Source: Gonatopus flavifemur
Taxonomy: Eukaryota; Arthropoda; Insecta; Hymenoptera; Dryinidae
Direction of reading: 5' to 3'
NCBI GenBank assembly: GCA_018340375.1
Contig: JAFFJZ010000014.1
Coordinates: forward strand, 1,178,001 to 1,242,000
Length of the DNA: 64,000 nt
Translations under genes and position numbers: made by a program
Part shown: piece by piece, positions 41,661-53,284 of the stretch
How positions within the stretch are numbered: the stretch's first letter is position 1
Layout of the letters: each line of letters starts with the position of its first letter
The notes under the pieces: model-generated
What the model saw: only the letters and a program-made list of their open reading frames with translations
The model's database searches: none
Told to the model about the DNA's origin: nothing

Positions 41661-42392
41661 TATCTTGCGTATCATGGCATTTGGCAGTCCCTAACCCCTG
41701 TATACCACCCTCAAGCGAATCCCGTGGAAGGGGTGAACCGAGTACGAAAAACCATGTTCAGAGCGTACCTGGATCAAGATCATCGGGAATGGGACATGTA
41801 TCTCCCAGAATTCCGTATGACGTACAATACTGCGGTTTACTCTTTCACCCGCGTAAGTCCTGCCCTTCTTCATTATGGTTCCAACCCCGTCCTTCCCAGT
41901 CGCACCGTCGAATCGTGGAAGGGCCCCAGAATGCCCTTGTAAACCTGTCCACCCGTTTCGACCTGAGAAAATGGAAGGACCACATGTCCAGAATTTCCGC
42001 CGTCCGGGACATGGTTGGCCAACATCTAGACGAAGCTTTTGAACGTCAGTCCCGCTATCACAACAGTGGGAGAGGGACGTGGTCTATCGAATAGGGGACA
42101 AGGTTATGAAACGGAACTTTGTCCCATCGGACGCTCCTCGACATTTTGTTGCGAAGTTGGCTGCCGAATGTGAGGCCCCCCATACGATAACCAATGTCTG
42201 CTCCCCTGGTGTATACGAGTTGGCTGACGAACAGGAACAGGTAGCCGGTCGATTTTCGATGGTGGATTTGGAACCCTACTACCCGTCTAGTGGAACCCCT
42301 CCTGAAGCGCAAGCCCCGAAAACCCCGGACAAACCCTCTACAGGCACCACGAAAAGAACCCACCCCATGACCCTACGATCCCGAAAACCGTG
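41661..42392 (+). pseudogene. Ty3/gypsy integrase C-terminus
   Basis: From about 41665 the sequence reads YHGIWQSLTPVYHPQANPVE and GVNRVRKTMFRAYLDQDHRE, the end of the integrase catalytic core, where the Glu of the DDE triad is the one in NPVEG. WDMYLPEFRMTYNTAVYSF follows. A frame change near 41935 leads to KWKDHMSRISAVRDMV and AFERQSRYHNSG, and another at about 42080 to YRIGDKVMKRNFVPSDAPRH, the C-terminal SH3-like domain. A Pro-rich tail ends at a TGA (42391). In the family this enzyme inserts the cDNA. The left two thirds of pol are absent here. Confidence 0.8.
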
Positions 42393-42489
42393 AAACCCCC
42401 TGAAGAAAGCCCCGCTCTCCCCTGTAAATCTCTCTCACTTTGTGGAATGGCAGCAAAGTCCGTGGTTGGAATTGGGAGATGGAAAGATA

Positions 42490-43782
42490 TAAGTTGGTTG
42501 GAAAGTTTTGAAAGCGGCACCTATCAACCAGTACAGGGATCAAAATTTATACGCTATTTTCATATTTCATCCTTCATTTGAACACACACACAATTTTATC
42601 CCGATCTTTCAATTCATTCTTTGTTTACAAGCCATTCGAAGTTGACGTGTCAGTGCATTTTGTGAGAATGGAAAAATCTGAATATCGTGCGGTAATAAAA
42701 TTCTTTGTTTTGGAAGGTTCATCAGCAACAGAAATTCATACTAAAATGAAGAAAGTGTTGAAGGAATCTGCTCCTTCATTGACAACTGTACATCGATGGG
42801 TTTTACAGTATAAACGTGGTCGTACAAGCGTTGAAGATCAATCACGTAGTGGACGTCCAAAAAGTGCAACGAAATCAGACATCATTGAGCAAGTCTATGA
42901 TATTGTTTGTGAAGATCCGAGTTTGACTGAGCGTGAAGTTGCTGATACCATAGGCATCTCGGATGAACGAGTATTCCATATTTTACACGGAGAATTACAT
43001 ATGGAAAAGCTTTTTGGGAAGTTAGTGCCGCATTCGTTGACAATTCAACAAAAACTGAATCGGAAACAAATTTCTCAGCGTAATTTGGAGCGTTTTAAGC
43101 AGGAAAAGACCGATTTTTTGCGTCGTTTCGTAACTACGGACGAGAGTTGGATCTACCATCATGATCCTCAACTGAAACAAAAACGTTCACAGTGGACTGA
43201 AGCTAGTTGTTCAGCTCCAAAACAGGTGAAATCAGAACGATCGGCAAAAAAGGGTTCAGCATCGGTTTTTTTGGACGCAAGAGGGGTTTTGTTGATCGAT
43301 TATTTCGGAGAAGGTGAAACAATTAACTCTGAATATTATTGCAACTTCTTGGATCAGTTGGATGGAAAGATTCGTGAGAAAAGACCCGGTTTACGGGAGA
43401 AAAAAATCAGTTTTCATCAAAACAATGCACGTGTCTACACAAGTGTTCTGGCGATGGCTAAACTGAACGAATTGAAGGACGAATTGCTCGAACAGCCACC
43501 GTATTCACCAGATTTGGCTCCCTCCGACTATTACCTCTTCAGGAATTTGGAATGATTCCTTCGTGGAAAGCGTTTTTCGTCGAATGAAGAAGCTATTGCA
43601 GCTGTGGACTAGTATGTTGCGAAGCTTCCGGAAAATCATTACAGAGATGGTATAAAATTATTGGAGGATCGTTGGAATGAGTGTGTTGAAGTTGAGGGAG
43701 ACTATATTGAATGAAAAAAAAACATTTCATCAAAAAATACACATTCTTTCATTTTTGCTTTCAAAACTTTTCAACCAACCTG
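42490..43782 (+). mobile_element. mariner 4, full-length element
   Basis: Terminal inverted repeats TAAGTTGGTTGGAAAGTTTT (42490) and, at the right, AAAACTTTTCAACCAACCTG ending at 43782 define a 1293-bp element, the normal mariner size. TA lies at 42488-42489 and 43783-43784, as expected for mariner insertion. It lies downstream of the gypsy integrase end, probably within the remaining gypsy sequence. Confidence 0.85.
42668..43714 (+). pseudogene. mariner transposase 4 (nearly intact)
   Basis: The ATG at 42668 (MEKSEYRAVIKFFVLEG) starts a protein of 348 codons to the TGA at 43712. The N-terminal helix-turn-helix pair is present (ATEIHTKMKKVL; LTEREVADTIGISDERV) with the linker DQSRSGRPKSAT. 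The catalytic domain has TTDESWIYHHDP (first Asp), FHQNNARVYTSVLA, where the second Asp is replaced by Asn, and PYSPDLAPSDYYLFRNLE (third Asp). Two in-frame stops follow at about 43553 (after RNLE) and 43608, so the last 50 residues, ending VEVEGDYIE, are cut off. It binds its own terminal repeats in the family, but this copy could not cut DNA. Confidence 0.88.
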
Positions 43783-43784
43783 TA

Positions 43785-44239
43785 GTTTTCAAGTTGTCTC
43801 AGGTAAGCTTTCTTTGGAAACGTGATAGGCGACCATTGTTCGTTCTCGGTTGTCGTTCGAACTCGGTCTGACTACGGAGAGGTACATGCGGCATACGACA
43901 GTGCCCTGAGTTTCAATTCCTGGAGAAATCGTTCTCCCTGAGACTAGTCCCACTCCTGAGTTCCGTTCCACTCCGAAATCAGGATCGGATTTAACCATGA
44001 GGTTCGGGTCGAATGACCGTTGATTATTCCCAGTAGTTGTGATGCTGATGATGTGAGGATCATCTGCATGATGTGACGTGATACATCGTCACGTAGGTAT
44101 TGTTTGTATTTTAGGACAGACATGAAAAAAAACGTCTCAAAAGTTATGAAATACCTCATCTTTATAGTGAAGGAGAAAATGAAGAAATTATGCCTTGTGA
44201 GGAACTCTATAATCGAATTTAATGGAGTCAGTATTCATA
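43785..44239. other. unassigned DNA, possibly gypsy 3' remainder
   Basis: About 450 bp between mariner 4 and the tRNA-like repeat. It could be the region after the gypsy integrase, including an LTR, but no second LTR copy exists here to test it. Confidence 0.3.
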
Positions 44240-44336
44240 ACCTCTGATGGCTCAGCGGCACAGTACGCGCCCGTAATTGGAAGCGACCGAGGAGGGAGTG
44301 CAGGTTCCAATCCCGTTGGGTCTTGATTTTTTTTTC
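44240..44336 (+). repeat. tRNA-like sequence, probable SINE head
   Basis: An A-box TGGCTCAGCGG (44248-44258) fits the RNA polymerase III consensus. A B-box GGTTCCAATCC (44303-44313) differs by one base from GGTTCGANTCC. Nine T at 44327-44335 could terminate transcription. The anticodon-like part (GCGCCCGTAATTGGAAGCG) and the mismatched T-stem do not form a good cloverleaf, so a functional tRNA is unlikely; a tRNA-derived SINE or pseudo-tRNA fits better. Confidence 0.55.
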
Positions 44337-45546
44337 CATGATGCTCTTTCTCATTCCTCTTTTCCTTCGAAAAGTGCGGAACGAAATGACACGTGCAAAA
44401 AATTTTCCCATAGAATAAAATGGACTTCATCTATCACTTTAAATAACATTCTATATTACCTTTGAGAAACCTCTCTCCCACGACTTATTTATTTTTCGTT
44501 TCAGCATATCCTTAATCGATTAGTTCATACCTCACGGGAACGAGTTTTTCAAAATTCTTTGAACCTTCCCACTTGTAAATTTTGTCACATAGTTGGGTCA
44601 GATCGATGAAGGAGTTTGGAAAATTCGTTTCCGTGAGGTTTATACCATCCGATTCAAAATCTCTTGAAATGAAAAACGAATAAATCGGGGATGAGACGTT
44701 TTTTCGGAGTCGATTTGGAAATTTCACCAAATGCTAAATGAGATGAGTGGAACAATTTGCAAAATTCGTTCCCGCGAGTTACAAACCAACCGGTCCAGAG
44801 TGTTCTGGAACGAAAAATGAATACATTGTGGGAGAGACGTTTTTTTCAAGTTTCACTCGTATATTCAAAGAATATCATGAAATTTTTCATCATGAAAGTT
44901 GAAGAATTTGAAGAATATAATAAACTTCTGAGAGATCAAAACACAGTCATGCAGAGACGTGCTGAGTGAATTAATATTTCTCATTTCAACAAATTTTTGT
45001 GTGTTTGTACATCTGAATTCACGATATTCCTCGATATGGATCAGAGTATCTATTGATGGCAGCTTACGTGGGTAATCAAATGAAGAACTCGATTTCAACC
45101 AAATCATTTTATTCAGTACTGCAAATTCCATACACTGTAGACAATTTGCTTGTGGATTCCCAGAAAAAGTTCGGAAGTTTTTTACATCACCATTATTTTG
45201 TAAATTTTCAAACAAAAATTGGAGAGAGTCGAGAAATTTCGGTCAGTTGACTAAATCTGTGAGTTTTTTCCAGAATTTTCTTTCTCAATTTCTTTGTGAA
45301 GTATTGAGTGAAACGATTGGCAATTGCTTCGGTTACAGGTGATGGAAGTTTCATCTAGAACAAACTAACCCTCGGATGGGATTATTGCATTCCAGCTGTA
45401 GAATATGCCTGTGTGTGGATTTTCAGTGAATTCTGAAACCCCCTGTGTACAGGTCGAATTTTGTTCACTAACCGATGTCATTCTATTCTGACCTTCTCTT
45501 CATTGAACTGATCAATCAAATTTCAGGTCATTTCCCCCCGATTTGA
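44337..45546. other. unassigned AT-rich DNA
   Basis: About 1.2 kb. Two related words with AATTCGTTYCCG(T/C)GAG lie near 44620 and 44763 and suggest an old duplicated segment. Short frames of 60-116 codons lack recognisable domains. Confidence 0.3.
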
Positions 45547-47149
45547 GGGGATACCAGCGATCCCCGCTGATGCAACCCGTCACACAAATGTACCGACTGA
45601 GTAAACATTTTCTCTGCAAGAATACTCTGAACTGAATTCACGTAGAAGCATGAACCTTTCAGGAATCAATCTTCAATCCTCCATCCATCGCGGTGCATCG
45701 CCCGAATTTTGAATTTCAAGGGAAAATTTTTTTCTCAAATGGTAAAATAAATTTTTTCTCTGAAATTCAAAATTCGGGCGATGTACCGCGATAGATGAAG
45801 GATTCAGTCCGGGAGCCACGTACAAATTTGTTCAGTGATCTCCTCCCAAACGATAATTAGTGAAATGCTTCAGAAAGTTGTATCATGAAGTTTCGTGAAC
45901 GTCAGCTGCGGCTCCGTGGGAGGGATGGGCGGCGGTAGCCTCCACGCATGAAGAAAAAAAAATATATATAGTCATTTCCTCCCACTTGAAAACATGTTGA
46001 ATTGTCGCTCACCTAATATCTCGAAGGAAGAACACAATCAGCTGACTATAACATGGTGTATTACATGTCAGCTGATCGCTTGAACACGAAAAAAAAAATT
46101 TATACCTTCAGTGATTTCCTCTCAATTGAAAATTTACCTGATGGTAGCTTATATGCAACTAGGGATAAATATATACGCCAGCTGCCTGTATCTTGGTGGA
46201 AAGACCGTCAGCTGATACTTTGAAGGTCACAGCACAGGAGCTAGGCAGGAGCATCTATCGCGTATTCAAATGCATCAGCTGATGAGGTTTCCCTTATTTT
46301 GACACAAGCTGATTTTTTTCAATCAATTACAGCATTGCAATCGAAATCAGTTTATAAATTCTCATATGTTGCGGAATTTTGAATCGTTTGTTGAAACGAA
46401 TTGGCAATCGAATAACGAAATGTTCAGTTGTTGAATCCCTAAAATCTTGCGGTCTTTTCTCTAAGCGATGTTTTTAGTTCAAAAGGGTTAATTTAAGAGT
46501 TTAGAGCAAGATCATCCTTCAGATTTCATGAATTTGAGTTTTCATCCCGTTTCTATAAGCGATTCAAGCTTCAGCAACAAATTTCCATCTGGGAGGAAAT
46601 GACGTATTTCAAATTTTTCTCTAAAAATTTTCGTTGAACGTTATTTCCAAAGATTGGAGCAATACACACTAGCATAGCGTAGAGTTTAAAAAGCTACACT
46701 TGCAGGGGACAAGCTGTATCTTAGAGCATATACTATCAGAGCGAGCATCAAACCGAAAAAGTGATTCGAGGTATGTCAAGTGAAGCAGTGATAGGAATCA
46801 GGATAATCTCTTTTTCTAGTTGAACCTCATTGCCCGAGTGAAGATGAAAACCCCTGCAACACGTCTGCACTAGTCCCGCACTCATATTCACGCCCGTAAC
46901 ACTCCTGCAACAGATCCAAAAATTCGTGAGATTCTTGGTTAGAAATCAAAGCGCCCATAACATTCCCGCACCAGACCTGTACGCATATATATGTCCACAC
47001 CACGCCCGCAACAGACTAATTGAAGATTGATTCTCGAGAGTTTCATGCTTTTTTATGAATTCAGTTCAGAGTATTCTTACAGAGAAAATGTTTACTCAGT
47101 CGGTAAATTTGTGTGGCGGGTTGCATCAGCGGGGATCGCTGATATCCCC
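45547..47149. mobile_element. 1.6-kb non-autonomous transposon with TTAA-type site
   Basis: Terminal inverted repeats of about 140 bp: GGGGATACCAGCGATCCCCG at the left and, inverted, CGGGGATCGCTGATATCCCC at the right. The arms also share CACACAAAT, TGAGTAAACATTTTCTCTG and TACTCTGAACTGAATTCA. Flanks are TTGA (45543-45546) and TTAA (47150-47153), so a TTAA target with one mutation is likely, as used by piggyBac and Kolobok elements. No transposase is inside. It contains a hairpin (45682-45805), several CAGCTG sites and degenerate CCCGCAACA words at 46855-47005. Confidence 0.8.
45682..45805. repeat. hairpin inside the TTAA element
   Basis: CATCGCCCGAATTTTGAATT on the left pairs with AATTCAAAATTCGGGCGATG on the right with almost no mismatch, and the outer arms (CCATCGCGGTG, TACCGCGATAG) extend it. 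Arms are about 50 bp and the loop about 20 bp. Confidence 0.75.
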
Positions 47150-47153
47150 TTAA

Positions 47154-48874
47154 ATGACTTCCATACCATGTTGCAGTGATGGTTCCATGTTGGTCTCATA
47201 TTAATTTCACTTTGATCGGTTGGAGATTGTGAACAATCCTTCTTGCGATCCACATTATTTCACACAATTTTCAAATCCTTTTTCAATGTCCATATCATAC
47301 GAATACCGTGGAACTTTGAGCACATTCAATTCACAAGGTGTTGATTGTTCGAAGTACTTTTCTAGAAGAATCATGGATTTTATTATTTTTCAGATCCACT
47401 TTGATCTGACCCAGCAGATCTAATTAGATCAAAATCATTCTTTTTCGAGTGAATCTCTTACTGATTCAACTAGCGAATCAAATCTTCCTCCCAAATCATC
47501 GTTCATCTACTCCTGATCGAACCAATCGAGGAAGTCATGTGTCTATCTACAAGCAGAGTATTTCGGATAAATCTTGTTATTCACAAACGAAACTAAGAGC
47601 AATAATTCATCACAAAGTCAGAAGCGTTTGGATTCCCAGATTCTTCAATATGCGATTATCAGTTCGTCTCAATAAACGATTTGAACTTTAGTATTATGTA
47701 AATCATCGCATTGACGTTTATTATATGTAATTTGAGGGAATGGACTGCTAGGTGAGAATTTTTCGCACAATAATAATAATCCATTTTGTTGTGGTACATC
47801 AACTGCAGTTAACTCTTATAAATCGCAATTACAATTACAAATAACAACCCAGATAACACACGAAGAATTCTTCTTTGAGAACAAGAATAGAATTCTCCCA
47901 AAACTCTTTGAGAGTATAAAAACAATACTCCTGATATCCTCAAGGACCTCGTTAATGTCCAAAACATTGAAGTCTGGCAGAGCTCCATACGGAACCATTA
48001 GTTTGAAAAGGGTTTCTGAAGAAGTCTATTCTTGTTCCTGGAGAAGGATTCTTCGTGTGTTATCTGAGGATATGTTACGGAGTGAGCGACACCTTTATTT
48101 TTTGTCAAGCTCACCGCAGCCTTCACCCTTTTTGGAGAAATTTGTGGATTGCATCGGGCCCGAGCGGTAAGGCCGATCAAGGAATTGGACAACGGGGGAA
48201 TAAATGAAGATACGCAAGGTTTGAATTTTTCGATATAATTTTCAAGGGAAAAAACCCAAGGGAAAGATTTCACCATTTCACAAAACGTGATTAGCACATG
48301 TTGAATTTGTCTGTATAAATCCTCGAATTAATAACATGTCTGCGGATATTTTCATTTATAACAAATCCTAAATCAATTATTTTCAAGTAAAATCATCTTG
48401 TGTATAATAAACTACACGTAGAAGCTTATGAAGTGCTGGATTTAATGGGAAATAGTTCGACTCTAAAGCGCTTTTTAATATCTTCGTTTTACTCTATACA
48501 ATATGTGTATTTTCATTATCTTTTATGTTGTGCAGTGAGAATTGGATGATGATGTGAAAAACAACATGATTTTGATATTCTTTTGTAATGTATTAGTCAT
48601 GTATCAAACTTGAATATGAATGATTTGTAGGTTGGCGTAGGTTAGCGACGGGAGGAATTCGGAAGAGAGGGGAGAGGAAGAAAAGCATGATCAAGGGTAA
48701 CCGTAAAACTCACCGGTGTTTGAAAGACTTTTGACAGTTTCACTGGCGAATTGTACGGAAATTGTCGCGGTTAAAGTTCACGAAAAATGAACAATTCTGG
48801 CAAACGTTTCACTATACTAAACAACAACAAAGAGGGGAATCATTAGAAGTTCTCACGCACGACACGAACGGAAC
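47154..48874. other. unassigned AT-rich DNA
   Basis: About 1.7 kb without a gene that I can support. Short open frames (for example 47449-47691) show no conserved motif. Confidence 0.3.
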
Positions 48875-49025
48875 TCTGCTTCCTCAATCTCTCCAGGAAA
48901 AACCCCGGAGACCATATGGAGCTCGACACACCAAAAAAAAAGGTTTCTGGGATCGCATCTATCTCACAAGCGGAAGGGCCCAGAATCCTCCCACAAGAGC
49001 AATTCATCCCTTCATGACTTGGGAA
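48875..49025 (-). repeat. dispersed repeat, copy 2
   Basis: The minus strand matches 33485-33640. The shared translated motif is GPSACEID followed by a W-PG spacing. A 107-codon frame on the plus strand covers the same bases but is probably a shadow. Confidence 0.6.
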
Positions 49026-49299
49026 ATAGTTGCGAGTACACATTTCTTGTTTATCCATACAGGGGGAAACATAGACCCCTGTTGAAATCTTTTTGGCGGT
49101 TGTGAACCATCGGTCACCGTGGCCCCCTGAAGATAGAGAGGAAGAGAGATTGAACGCGAAAACTTACGTTGCGGAAACACACACGGTGAAGAGTTGAGCA
49201 GAGACTGACTAACAGGGCGTTGTCGAAAGACGATCTTGGGGCCTGAAGGGGGTGAATGAATGATGGAATAAAGAAGGTGGGAGGAATATTTTCCCCGGC

Positions 49300-49829
49300 G
49301 TGGTCAGCACTCCAACCCAACGTCGGAATTCGGAGAAATCCGGTGTTTTCCTATTCTGTTCAAAATACCAAGAATTTGGAGAAGAAGTAGAAAAAAATTC
49401 TTTCTTACCAGATGCTTCTGAATTAGATCAGTTTGTTTCATCAATTTCGAGTGTATCCATCAATCATGATGAAATGATGATGGTTGATACAAATGGTGAT
49501 ATTTCCTTCTCATTTAACTCGATTTTAGAAGAAATTCGGATGCACGTATGTTGAAATGTATGATAATTCACACAGAAACTCTTCAAGAAATCTCCGAGGG
49601 TGCACAAACGCAACCAACTGAGGAAGTGGATCATTTCTGTGAACCAAACGTTTTTTGTGAAGACCCTGTATGCTTGAACATTCCTGAGCAATCAGAGAAA
49701 ATGGATCTTCAAGAAACCTCACAGAGTATACAAATGCAAGAAGGTGGAAAAGTGGATCGTTTCTCTAAATTAGATGTTTCACATGAAGAACCCACATCCT
49801 CCAACATTCTGAGCCTTCAGCACCAATGA
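49300..49829 (+). CDS. two acidic frames, possible 5' exons of the P-element gene
   Basis: Two overlapping frames run at 49300-49554 and 49548-49829. The first is acidic (ELDQFVSSISSVSINHDEMM). The second contains two copies of a roughly 41-residue unit, LQEISEGAQTQPTEEVDHF and LQETSQSIQMQEGGKVDRF, each ending in E-P then NI. A GTATGT donor-like site lies at 49546. No THAP finger, expected at the start of P transposases, is visible. They lie 0.4 kb upstream of the first clear P exon and read in the same direction, so they may be its 5' exons, but the splice phases do not settle it. Confidence 0.35.
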
Positions 49830-52080
49830 ATATTCCCATAAATTGGAATAGTGAGTTGATTCGCATCAATTGAATCAATTTCAATCAAAATTTCGAACAA
49901 GTTCTGGCAACTTTAACCCAAAAAACTTCCCAGAAAATTCCATCGTCTGAAAATGTGAGGAAGTTTCAGAAATACATATCTATCATCATCCTGAAAAATT
50001 TTTTCGATTGATTGTAATTTTTGATAAAAACTATCATCCACGCGAATTCAAACACAATGAGGGGCAGAAGCGTTTCTACATGTATATTAGAGTCATATAT
50101 GAATTTTCGAAAGTCTGAGTGGTCAGAGTCACAATATTAATCAATCAACGTGTAATATCAGTGACGATTCTTGATTGTGAAACATTACGGGCACTTATGT
50201 TTTGTGTCTACAGATTTTGACGAGCCAATACCTACGGAAAACACCTCATTTAATCACATATTCCAAGATTTTCTTGTACCACGATTACCTCATAAATCTT
50301 GGGGCATTCACAAGAATGAGGCCGGCAATAAGAGAATAGTATTTTCAGAAGTTTTACGATCAACATCTCCACCTATTTATAGAAAACAAGTTGGTGATTT
50401 TGGTTGTCGTGGAAATAATAACTAATTTGATTTCAATTGAATCATCATGATTGAATTTGATTATAGATTATTTTGGATAGTGATGGCTGCATTGAAATTT
50501 ATATATTCCAAAAAATTATCGACTCCATTGAATTTTTGAATCCTTGTTCTATAGATGAATTGGAAACCTTCCTCCAAGAAGTGCATAATCTCAAAGTATG
50601 TTGTGGAGGTCCTACAATTTATGAACATAATATTCATCCCAAGTGTGCATATCAAGATGTTTTGAAAATATGGCGACATAACTCGTGTCCTCCGCACATA
50701 TACGATGGATTCATTTGTGGGGAATGTAGAAAACTGGAGAATACATTTCGTACTCATTATAGAGCTCGAATCAGAAATCTGAAACGTACAAGCAAGCTTC
50801 ATATCATAATGAGCCCATCTCAAAAAAGAAAAGTAGATTCATTGAGTAACACTAACCGCGTCCGTTTGCAAGCTTTGAGAAGAGCCTAACAGAGGAACTG
50901 TAATTTCAAAACAAGAATTAAGGATTTGCCAGAAAAATTGGGCAAAATCACCGATTGGGAACAAAAAATCAATTATTTGAGTCTACCTGAGCCACAAGTA
51001 AGTATATTATTGTTATCAGAGAAAATATTTCGATCATGACGAGAAAATATTTATATTCGTCGTGGCTTGAATCAATTTATGAAAATAACTGTGTATAAAT
51101 CCAGGAGTATATGAGAAAACTTCCATTTCATTCAAATTTTTTCATTTTACAACTATTTTTGATAGTTGATTATTGGTCTTTATACTATATGTTTGAATTT
51201 GAAGTTAATTTAATGAATGCTATGATACTTGATTCTCATTGCATGAAGTGTAGAGTGTAGTCGATTTTTCTTAACAAATCCTGTTGTTTTATCCCTATAG
51301 ATGATGCTCATCGAAGAATGTATTTCTGCTGGTAAATGTGCTTCTAGTGAAGGTCGCAGATACACTACTAACTGGCTTTTGTTGTGCATGCTTTTGAATA
51401 TCAGAAATTCCGCAACTCACAATTTTTTACGACAAAACAACATCCTCCCACTCCCTTCCCGAAACACTATCAGGAGGTACATGAATTCAGTCAATCTGAA
51501 ATGTGGACTCGATGATCAGTTTTTTACTATTTTCCAAAAGAAATTCAAAAATTCATCTCAATTTTCAAAACACGGCGTGTTGATATTTGATGAAATGCAA
51601 GTTCGAAAGAATGTAGCAATCAATTCTCAAACATTGACTCTTGATGGTCTCGCCAATATTGGAGTCAATAAATCCAAGTCTACATTGACTGAAGATTTAG
51701 CCGATCACGCATTGGTCTTTATGTGGGCTTCATTGACGGGAAATTTGTATCAACCAGTTGCTACATTTGCCAGTAAAGGTCCTACAAAAAATCATGTATT
51801 AGCACAACTCCTAATTGCTGTCATCTTGCAAATAGAAAAAGCAGGAGGAATGGTGCATGGTTTGATTTGTGATGGAGCATCCACGAATAGAAAAATGTGG
51901 ACAGAACTGGGGATTAGTGAACAGCTCAATAAAACATCGCATTTCATCACAAACCCTTATAATGAAAACAGAAAAATATATATTTCCTCAGATACACCGC
52001 ATTCGATGAAATGTCTTCGAAATAGACTATTGAATCACGATTTGAAGGTAACGGAATTCTTACCCGCTCCTAAAGTTATA

Positions 52081-52296
52081 GGGGAGACTGGGTACGGTGA
52101 TTACAAAGGGATCGGTTGTGACATCGCGAATAACTAACAATGAACTTGCATTAGCTCAAATCCCTTCAAAGGGATAGAGAGCTTCTCACGTCTAGAAACT
52201 TGTGTGCCAACCATTTATGCCATATTAGCAGACAATTTTGTTAGTCGCGATGTCACAACCGACCTCGACTGTTGCAACCGTAACCAGTCTCCCCTA
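52081..52296. mobile_element. 216-bp MITE in a P-element intron
   Basis: Ends GGGGAGACTGGGTACGG and, inverted, CCGTAACCAGTCTCCCC, with TA on both sides (52079-52080, 52297-52298). The inner arms share GGTTGTGACATCGCGA. The TA site suggests a Tc1/mariner-type source. It begins 33 bp after the donor of exon c. Confidence 0.8.
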
Positions 52297-52394
52297 CTAC
52301 TCTGTAATTCCTAAAAATACGAAATTTTGACTTTGAACTCTTTTATACACAAGAATGAACATTCCCCAGGTTCTCATGTTTTTGTAGCATTTGT

Positions 52395-52748
<354 letters not shown>

Positions 52749-53284
52749 GGCGAAACAATTTGGTGATGATATTTTGACTACAGTCACTACATTTTTCATT
52801 GTTGCAGTTGTAAGATATCTGAAAAAATTACTCCAGTAGCTAATTTTTGAGCATCCAAATATTAGCGAATTATTTGTTTCTGTATATGAACGTTTATGTT
52901 CCATCTATATCATAGGCGTGCCCGGGGTCGTCAAGTTGTGGGTGCCCGAATGGAAAATTTTCGGAAATTATATATAATTCATATATAATCAGGTATGAGT
53001 TACATATAAACCATGATGAATTGAACACAAATTATATATAATTTCGAAAATCCTTTCAAGCGGGCGTCACTTATTTTCTTCTTTGGGTCAAGATTTCCTA
53101 TGCTACATCCGAATAACAGTCTTTGATCTATATACATTTGAAGATTTCTTGCCACTTGGAGAGTCAATGTATCAAAGCTGGAACATCACAACTATAGAAA
53201 TACACATAAGTGATTGAAAATAATGAAATCATCTTATTGATGTGCATGCATGACACCTATAAACATATATTTCCATTCTTTTAG
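52749..53284. other. rest of the P-element intron
   Basis: About 535 bp without a recognisable exon. It includes a segment with GTGCCCGGGGTCGTC and two nearby ATATATAATTCATATATAAT-like words. An acceptor TTTTAG precedes exon d. Confidence 0.4.

Noticed and set aside
41456..42094. A single 212-codon frame across a Tc3-like gene and gypsy sequence
   Set aside because: Its middle third is out of frame for both families; the true integrase frame overlaps it at 41660-41942. It is an accident of two frame changes.
44240..44336. A functional tRNA gene
   Set aside because: The D-stem and T-stem have mismatches and the anticodon arm is unclear, so only a tRNA-like repeat is called.
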